64,000 bases of DNA from Dermatophilus congolensis (lineage in GTDB: Bacteria; Actinomycetota; Actinomycetes; Actinomycetales; Dermatophilaceae), in assembly GCF_900187045.1 (NCBI RefSeq), contig NZ_LT906453.1, forward strand, positions 2,046,001-2,110,000, in the 5' to 3' direction. Shown here piece after piece: positions 58,778 to 64,000 of this stretch (its first letter is position 1; each line of letters starts with the position of its first letter). The notes below the pieces were generated by a model. The model ran no database searches. It was not told where the DNA came from and saw only the letters and a program-made list of their open reading frames with translations. Both the position numbers and the translations under genes were made by a program.

Positions 58778-60631
58778 ATGCGTGACCTCTACCTCATCGG
58801 CGTCCACGAGAGCGGTGAATACGTAGTACTGGGCTCACACGACAGCGATATCCAGTACCGCCTCCCCCTCGACGACGCCTTCCGTGAGGCCGCGAGGTGG
58901 GAACGCAGACACGTCACCCACGAAGAACCCAAGCAGATCATGCGTCCCGCCGAGGTCCAAGCACTCATCCGCGCCGGCTACACCACTGCGGAGACTGCTG
59001 AACGCGCGGGATGGACGGAAGAGAAGGTCAGACGCTTCGAAGGACCAATCCTGGCCGAACGTGATCACGTTGCCGGTCTGGCGCGTCGCGCTCACATTCG
59101 GGGGCACTCTTTCGGTCAAGCTGTCGAACTTCGTGAATTGGTGGACACGTATCTACGAGAGCGGCGTATCGACACCTCCGCTACACATTGGGACTCCTAC
59201 CGCACCGATGACGGCCAATGGGTCGTGGAAATTACCTTTGTGGCCGATACGCAGGCGCACCTGGCTCGGTGGCGTTTCTCCCGAGGAACTATGACCGTTT
59301 CGGCGTTGAACGCTCAGGCCGCGGCAATCACGAACGAGGAATCTCCTGGCGCGGATCATTTCGCGCGTTCTGCCCCTTTGATTCCCCGTTCGGAAGAGGA
59401 TGCTGGGGCTGAGCACGGAGACCGTGAATTGGTCGCTGACCTACGCGAGCGTATCTACGCACGTAATCGGCGACGCCTCAAAGGTGTAGAAGAGCTACCT
59501 GCACCAGCACCTGTTGCAGCTATAGCCCCACCGGAAGAACCAGCGGAAGAAACCGCTGAAACGACAGCGCCTGCCGAAGAGGTACTCGAGGCCGTTGTCG
59601 TGGAAAGTGATGTTTCTGTCGAGCCGGAGGCCCAGCCCAAGGAGCCTGCTGAGGTAATTGAAGAGGCTGCCACGCAAGCAGCAGAGGAATCCCCTGCCGA
59701 GCCGGAGCCAGTGGCTGAGACGCAGGAGGCGGATTCTGCTGCGGATGCGCAAGAGGTTGCTGAGCCCTCAGCTGAGGAAGACCTTGCCAGTGAGGAAGAA
59801 TCTGCAGCAGAGCCAGTAGCCGAGGAAGATTCAGAAGAACCAGCTACTGAAGTCGTTGATGCCACACCCGAGGAAGACACTGCCGCGCACCCCCCGGAGC
59901 CGGAGTCTGATGAAGCAGATAGTGCGCCGGCAGATGCTCCTGAAGCGCCGGTAGCAGAGGCTGAGCAAGAAACACCAGTGGCAGAAGAACCGGCCGAAGC
60001 ATCCGTTGCTGAGGTGGAAGAGTCCCAAGCGCAAGCTTCGCAAGAGCCTACACCAGAAGCGGAGCCAGACTCAGATCCCACACCAGAGCCAGAAGCCACC
60101 TCGGATCCAGAGGTAGCAGCGGAGCCAGCGGAAGATTCTGCTGCGCAAGCCGATCTGGCACCTGAATCTGACGATGCACCTCAACCTGAAGCTGAGGCTG
60201 CTCCCGAACCAGAACCGGCTCCCGAGCCCGAGGATGCAGCCGAACCGGCAGTTGAATCTGATTCGGACAAAGCCACGCAAGAACCTGACGCAGCCGAATC
60301 CGCTGGTGAGCAAGCAGCTGATGAACCTGCACCCACGACGCGACGCAAACGCACTACATCGCGCAAAACAGCATCGACACGGAAAACAACCACTCGTAAG
60401 ACGTCAGGGACGCGCAAGACAAGCTCGACGAAGGCTGCTGGCGCTAAAACCTCGAAAGCCAAGGCTTCTGCAGCGAAATCCGCGGCGAAGGAGCCGGCTA
60501 CTGAGGCTGCTGTTGAGCAAACAGCTGAGGCCTCCACGCCTTCTCGTACTAAGAGCAAGTCTTCGCGTGGTCGGGCGAGCGTGCCTTCGTGGGACGACAT
60601 CATGTTTGGGGCCAGGCCAGGAGGCCATTAA
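58778..60631 (+). CDS. sepH: Septation protein SepH
   Basis: 617 residues. N-terminal DUF3071 with MRDLYLIGVHESGEYVVL and a helix-turn-helix near 56-80 (PAEVQALIRAGYTTAETAERAG), which in SepH binds and activates FtsZ; then about 270 residues rich in Ala, Pro and Glu (235-500); and a basic Lys/Thr/Ser tail with repeated RKTxS-like units. GGGAGA upstream. The low-complexity middle and basic tail are longer than in many homologues. Confidence 0.93.
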   Translation: MRDLYLIGVHESGEYVVLGSHDSDIQYRLPLDDAFREAARWERRHVTHEEPKQIMRPAEVQALIRAGYTTAETAERAGWTEEKVRRFEGPILAERDHVAGLARRAHIRGHSFGQAVELRELVDTYLRERRIDTSATHWDSYRTDDGQWVVEITFVADTQAHLARWRFSRGTMTVSALNAQAAAITNEESPGADHFARSAPLIPRSEEDAGAEHGDRELVADLRERIYARNRRRLKGVEELPAPAPVAAIAPPEEPAEETAETTAPAEEVLEAVVVESDVSVEPEAQPKEPAEVIEEAATQAAEESPAEPEPVAETQEADSAADAQEVAEPSAEEDLASEEESAAEPVAEEDSEEPATEVVDATPEEDTAAHPPEPESDEADSAPADAPEAPVAEAEQETPVAEEPAEASVAEVEESQAQASQEPTPEAEPDSDPTPEPEATSDPEVAAEPAEDSAAQADLAPESDDAPQPEAEAAPEPEPAPEPEDAAEPAVESDSDKATQEPDAAESAGEQAADEPAPTTRRKRTTSRKTASTRKTTTRKTSGTRKTSSTKAAGAKTSKAKASAAKSAAKEPATEAAVEQTAEASTPSRTKSKSSRGRASVPSWDDIMFGARPGGH

Positions 60632-60655
60632 GCCCGTTAAGCCCGTATTTTGCGG

Positions 60656-60692
60656 CGTGCCCACTCCCCTATCAGGTCAGGCAGTGGGCACG
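60656..60692. terminator. Bidirectional terminator between sepH and phosphodiesterase gene
   Basis: CGTGCCCACT (60656-60665) pairs with AGTGGGCACG (60683-60692), then TCGTTTTG. Confidence 0.8.
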
Positions 60693-60707
60693 TCGTTTTG
60701 TCTGTGG

Positions 60708-61847
60708 TTAGCGGGGCGGCAGGCTCAGCAGTGGTACTGCGAGTTCGTCGACGGTGGTTGACCCGTGGTGGCCGACCAAGCGCAGCAGGCCGGGTTTGTC
60801 GCGGCGGGAGTCCAGGATGACGTGGTTGTCGTTCATGATGACGATGAGGTCACCGATTCTGGCAATGACATCATCACGGACGGGGCCAAAGACACCTGTT
60901 TCGATTGCTTGTTCGCGGGTGAGGACCGTGCCACGGTGGCCGAGTTCAGCGCTCCAGGTGGCGGCAGTGTCGGCGCTGGCTCCGGGTTTGAGGTGTAGGT
61001 GGGGCGCCCGGGGGTCACCGGTGACATGGCTGATGTTGGCGGTCATGGCTGGGCGCAGGCCGATGTCGAAGCGGGTGCTGTCGTTGGTGTCGATCATGCC
61101 GTGGTCGGCAGTGATGTGGATGGCAGTTCCTGCTGGGACGCGCCGGGCCAGTTGTCGTAGTGCGGCGTCGATGCGTTCGAGTTCGTCTCCCCATTGCCAT
61201 GAGCCGCATCCGTGTTCGTGGCCTACTTTGTCGACTTCGCCCCAGTAGAGGTAGATGAGGGCGCGTGGGTGCGTTCGCAAAATGGTGACGGCGGCGTCGA
61301 TGCGGTCCTCGAGGTCGTCGGCGGGGTTGTATCGGGGGCCGCGTAGGGATGCGCGGGTTAGTCCGGAGCCTTCGAAGTGGGTGGGGCCGATGCTGAAGGG
61401 CTCGAGGTGGGGGGCGACTTTTTCAAAGACGGTGGGGAATGGCTGCCATAGTTCGGGGTCGGGGCCGTTTTCCCAGCTGAGGGCATTGAATCGTTGGTTG
61501 TTGGCGGGATTGTGGCCTTCGTATCCGATCATGCCGTGGGCGCCGGGGGGTAGTCCGGTGCCCAGGCTGGTGAGGCTGGTTGCGGTGGTGGAGGGGAATC
61601 CGGCGTGGAGGCGTCGGCCGTTGTTGAGCAGGGAGCGTAGAAAGGGGGCGTGGCCGCTGCGGCGGCGGAGGAGTTCATCGCCGAGTCCGTCGACGAGGAC
61701 GACGACTGCGCTGCGTGCTTGGGGTAGGTCGGTGTCCCATTCGCTGAAGCCTGGGACGTTGAGGGAGTGCGCGACTGACGGTAAGACGCCGAGCAGTCCG
61801 TGTGTGTCGTAGGTAGGTTTTTCGTGCTGTCCCCCGGTGTTGGTCAT
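60708..61847 (-). CDS. Alkaline phosphatase-superfamily phosphodiesterase
   Basis: 379 residues: metal site VVLVDGLGDELL, nucleophile Thr in FPSTTATSLTSLGTG, EVDKVGHEHG and DHGMI. A nucleotide pyrophosphatase/phosphodiesterase-type enzyme. Its ATG overlaps the DUF5998 stop by 1 nt, so the two are coupled. Confidence 0.92.
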   Translation of the reverse strand: MTNTGGQHEKPTYDTHGLLGVLPSVAHSLNVPGFSEWDTDLPQARSAVVVLVDGLGDELLRRRSGHAPFLRSLLNNGRRLHAGFPSTTATSLTSLGTGLPPGAHGMIGYEGHNPANNQRFNALSWENGPDPELWQPFPTVFEKVAPHLEPFSIGPTHFEGSGLTRASLRGPRYNPADDLEDRIDAAVTILRTHPRALIYLYWGEVDKVGHEHGCGSWQWGDELERIDAALRQLARRVPAGTAIHITADHGMIDTNDSTRFDIGLRPAMTANISHVTGDPRAPHLHLKPGASADTAATWSAELGHRGTVLTREQAIETGVFGPVRDDVIARIGDLIVIMNDNHVILDSRRDKPGLLRLVGHHGSTTVDELAVPLLSLPPR

Positions 61848-62458
61848 TATTCTCCTGCTCCAGCGGTAGCGCTTTGGAGTGCGTGGGCGAATGCGATTGC
61901 TTGGGTAACTGCGTTTTCTCCATCGGCCATAGCGCTGACGCGGACGCTAATGTCGTCGGCGGTGATGGTGCCTTCGTAGCCGTGGTCGGCTTCGCAGTTG
62001 GGTTCACCGCAGGAGGCGGGGATGAGGTCGATTCGGGAGACTGATCCCCAGCCGATGGTGACGGTGAGTTCTTGGCCGTGGCTTTCGGGGGTGTAGGAGG
62101 CGGGGTCGCTGACGACGTGGGTGAGCATGACTGCGCGGATGCGGCTTAATGGCACAGATTCGCTGGTGGCGGTGGCGGTGGCGTGGGCGGTGCCGGCTTG
62201 GGAGTCGTCGTCTGCGTGCATGACGACTAGGCGGGTGGGGGTGATGACCAGGACTGTGATGTGTCGGCGAATGGAGTCGTGGTCGAAGGTGGTTTCTTGG
62301 TGGACCAGGTGTGAGACGACGCTTTCGCCGGCGAGGGCTGTTTGCACTACCTCGTGGACGAGGGCTGGGTAGTAGCCTGCTCGTTCGACGTCACGGACCA
62401 GGTCGGCGGGTAGTGATGAGCCGTGGGCACTACGGCGAGGAAAACTCATGATTCCCAT
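61847..62458 (-). CDS. DUF5998 family protein
   Basis: 203 residues; LPADLVRDVERAGYYPALV, HQETTFDHDSIRRHITVLV and a CGEPNCEADHGY segment match the actinobacterial DUF5998 family. Function unknown; always beside the phosphodiesterase gene. Confidence 0.88.
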   Translation of the reverse strand: MGIMSFPRRSAHGSSLPADLVRDVERAGYYPALVHEVVQTALAGESVVSHLVHQETTFDHDSIRRHITVLVITPTRLVVMHADDDSQAGTAHATATATSESVPLSRIRAVMLTHVVSDPASYTPESHGQELTVTIGWGSVSRIDLIPASCGEPNCEADHGYEGTITADDISVRVSAMADGENAVTQAIAFAHALQSATAGAGE

Positions 62459-62527
62459 TGTGGTCCACGTTGCGGTGGTTGCGGGTATGGCGTGTCGACT
62501 ACGTGTGTGGCGGTGGTGGGGTGGGGT

Positions 62528-64000
62528 TTAGGTGAGGGTTCGTCGTCCGGGGTCGGAGCGGGTGGCGGGGGGTGTGATGTGGATGTGTGCGCCGAGGACG
62601 TCGATTCCGTCGGGTCGTAGGTTGATGGGGTCGAGGGTGAGGTGGGCTATTTCGGGGAGGAAGTCGGCTAGGACGGAGATGCGGGCGATGAGGTCGGCTA
62701 GGGCGCCGGTTCCGGTGGTGTTGTTGGGGTGGGTTAGTAGTGGTGCGCTGCGTAGTTCGGTGAGCATGCTGGTTGTGTCGCGGGTGGTCAGTGGGGGGAT
62801 GCGGTAGACGGTGTCGCCTAGGAGTTGGGCGGCGGGGTTGGCGGGGGCTAGGGAGATGATGGGGCCGAATACGGGGTCTTCGCGGGTGTGGAGGGTCAGG
62901 GGGGTTCCTGGTTGGGCGAGTTGTTGGATGGCGATGGGGGTGTCGGGGGTGGTGTGTTCGCGCAGGGTGTGGTGGGCGTGGTGGAGGGATTCGTCGTTGT
63001 AGATGTCGCGGCGGACCAGGGGTGTGGGGTGGGTGGGGGTGGGGCGGGTGCGTAGGACTACGGGGTAGCCGAGTTGGCCGGCTGCGGTGCGGTCGATGTT
63101 GTCGGGGTTGACGCGGCTGCTGTGTTCTGTTGCGAGCCAGGTGGCGTAGGTGGCGGCGTGGCCCATGGCGGTGGCGGCTTCGGCGGGTGTGGGGTAGGTG
63201 GGGATGGTGCGGCGGCGGTTGTTGGGGGTGTGGTGGCTGCAGCGGTGCATGGTGTCGCGGACGTCGCGCATGCCGATGAAGGTGGCGGCGATGGGTGTGT
63301 GGTGGGCCCATTGGGTGTGGGATATGGCGGCGGCGACGGTTTCTTCGCTGTCGTGTAGTGGTGGGGCTAGGGCGATGAGGATAGCGTCGACGTTGGGGGT
63401 GGTGGCGGCGGTGTGGATGGCGGCGGCGATGTCTTCGACGGGGCTGTTGAGGGGTAGTGGGGTGGTGTGGGTGGGGGTGAGTCCTGCGGTGTTGCCGTCG
63501 TTGTGGAGGATGGCGAGGATTCCGGGTGAGTTGCTGATGAGGGCGACGTGGTTGCTGGCTGGTAGGGGTTGTCCGGCGAGGAGTTCGCAGGTGTTGGCGA
63601 GTTCGTGGACTGAGGCGGCGTGGATGACGCCTGCTTGGTTGAGCATGGTGTTGAAGGCTTGTGGGGGCAGGGTGGTGGCGCGGGCGCGGTGGCCGGTGGG
63701 GATGGTGTGTTGGGTGTCGGTTTTGACGCAGACGATGGGTTTGCGGAGTGAGAGTTGGCGGGCGATGCGTGAGAATTTGCGGGCGTTGCCGACGGATTCG
63801 AGGTAGAGCCCGGCTACGTCGGTGGTGTCGTCGTCGATGAGGAATTGCATGAAGTCATTGCCGGAGACGTCGATGCGGTTTCCGGCGGAGCAGAAGGTGG
63901 ATAGGCCGAGTTTGCGGTGGGAGAGGGTGGATAGGAGTGCGGATACGACGCCTCCGCTTTGGGCGAAGATGCCGATGTGTCCGGGGATGGTGGTGACGGT
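62528..64000 (-). CDS. NDP-forming acyl-CoA synthetase family protein, 5' end outside window
   Basis: At least 490 residues, still open at the right edge. The first visible residues include GHIGIFAQSGGVVSALL, the CoA-ligase loop of ADP-forming acyl-CoA synthetases; the middle is the second ligase domain and the end an ATP-grasp region (LGYPVVLRT, VLADFLPEIAHLTLDPINL). In actinobacteria such proteins often carry an N-terminal GNAT domain (protein acetyltransferase, Pat-like), which would lie outside. Several normally Gly-rich ATP-grasp positions are replaced by Thr/His-rich sequence, so activity should not be assumed. Confidence 0.85.
   Translation of the reverse strand, partial: TVTTIPGHIGIFAQSGGVVSALLSTLSHRKLGLSTFCSAGNRIDVSGNDFMQFLIDDDTTDVAGLYLESVGNARKFSRIARQLSLRKPIVCVKTDTQHTIPTGHRARATTLPPQAFNTMLNQAGVIHAASVHELANTCELLAGQPLPASNHVALISNSPGILAILHNDGNTAGLTPTHTTPLPLNSPVEDIAAAIHTAATTPNVDAILIALAPPLHDSEETVAAAISHTQWAHHTPIAATFIGMRDVRDTMHRCSHHTPNNRRRTIPTYPTPAEAATAMGHAATYATWLATEHSSRVNPDNIDRTAAGQLGYPVVLRTRPTPTHPTPLVRRDIYNDESLHHAHHTLREHTTPDTPIAIQQLAQPGTPLTLHTREDPVFGPIISLAPANPAAQLLGDTVYRIPPLTTRDTTSMLTELRSAPLLTHPNNTTGTGALADLIARISVLADFLPEIAHLTLDPINLRPDGIDVLGAHIHITPPATRSDPGRRTLT

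Noticed and set aside
59500-60560. Possible frameshift or repeat expansion in sepH
   Set aside because: The Ala/Pro/Glu region and Lys/Thr tail are in one continuous frame, and a low-complexity linker is normal for SepH.

Overview
The window is a gene-dense stretch of a high-GC actinobacterial chromosome, most likely from the order Micrococcales. The evidence is the set of actinobacteria-restricted families (SepH/DUF3071, DUF4191, DUF4193, DUF3710, DUF5998, the Trp-operon membrane protein, HGxxPAAW, TIGR03085), frequent GTG/TTG starts, leaderless-looking promoters, and a gene order close to two blocks of Mycobacterium tuberculosis (gcvT-pepA-dlaT-lipB-lipA-glnA1-glnE-glnA2, and RNA methyltransferase-APC permease-ceoB-ceoC-OB fold-DUF3710-dut-DUF4193-suhB). 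The genus is not determined. I see no rRNA, tRNA, CRISPR array, prophage or insertion sequence. It reads as core chromosome, not an accessory island.

Layout. 1-4423: gltB (3' end cut by the window edge), read leftward behind a leader with a GlnR-like box and a possible 12-codon leader peptide. 4711-12938: leftward genes lgt, a CPAC thioredoxin-fold protein, a MauE/DoxX-like protein and trpA-trpB-trpC-HGxxPAAW-Trp_oprn-trpE. 13072-15209: a membrane diguanylate cyclase and a TIGR03085 protein. 15224-19216: cobalamin genes cobQ, cbiB, cobU, cobS. 19291-22371: gcvT and a secreted gamma-glutamyltranspeptidase. 22667-31098: pepA, an acyltransferase/SGNH-like protein, sucB, lipB, lipA, DUF4191. 31186-40317: RDD protein, glnA1 with a near-consensus GlnR box, MarR, a DevS/DevR-type two-component pair coupled to glnE, glnA2, and a small SPOR-like protein. 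40496-48103: ppc, HIT, a dicarboxylate symporter and aconitase. 48291-57436: EcsC-like protein, RNA methyltransferase, KimA-like APC permease with two TrkA/Ceo proteins, OB-fold protein, DUF3710, dut, DUF4193, suhB. 57519-64000: hemH, sepH, a phosphodiesterase, DUF5998 and a truncated NDP-forming acyl-CoA synthetase.

How the genes fit together. Much of the window concerns nitrogen and TCA-cycle carbon: GOGAT large subunit, two glutamine synthetases, the GlnE adenylyltransferase, a gamma-glutamyltranspeptidase, 2-oxoglutarate dehydrogenase E2 with the lipoate genes that modify it, PEP carboxylase, a C4-dicarboxylate/glutamate symporter and aconitase. GlnR-type boxes precede glnA1 and gltB, and a perfect 8+8 dyad lies upstream of acnA. 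Most convergent gene ends carry long, near-perfect hairpins with little or no U-tract.

No clearly novel multi-gene system was found. The points most worth following are: blocks of strand-compositional skew that flip several times and ignore gene direction; the coupling of glnE to a DevRS-like pair; an acyltransferase where lpd is often found; and the gltB leader.
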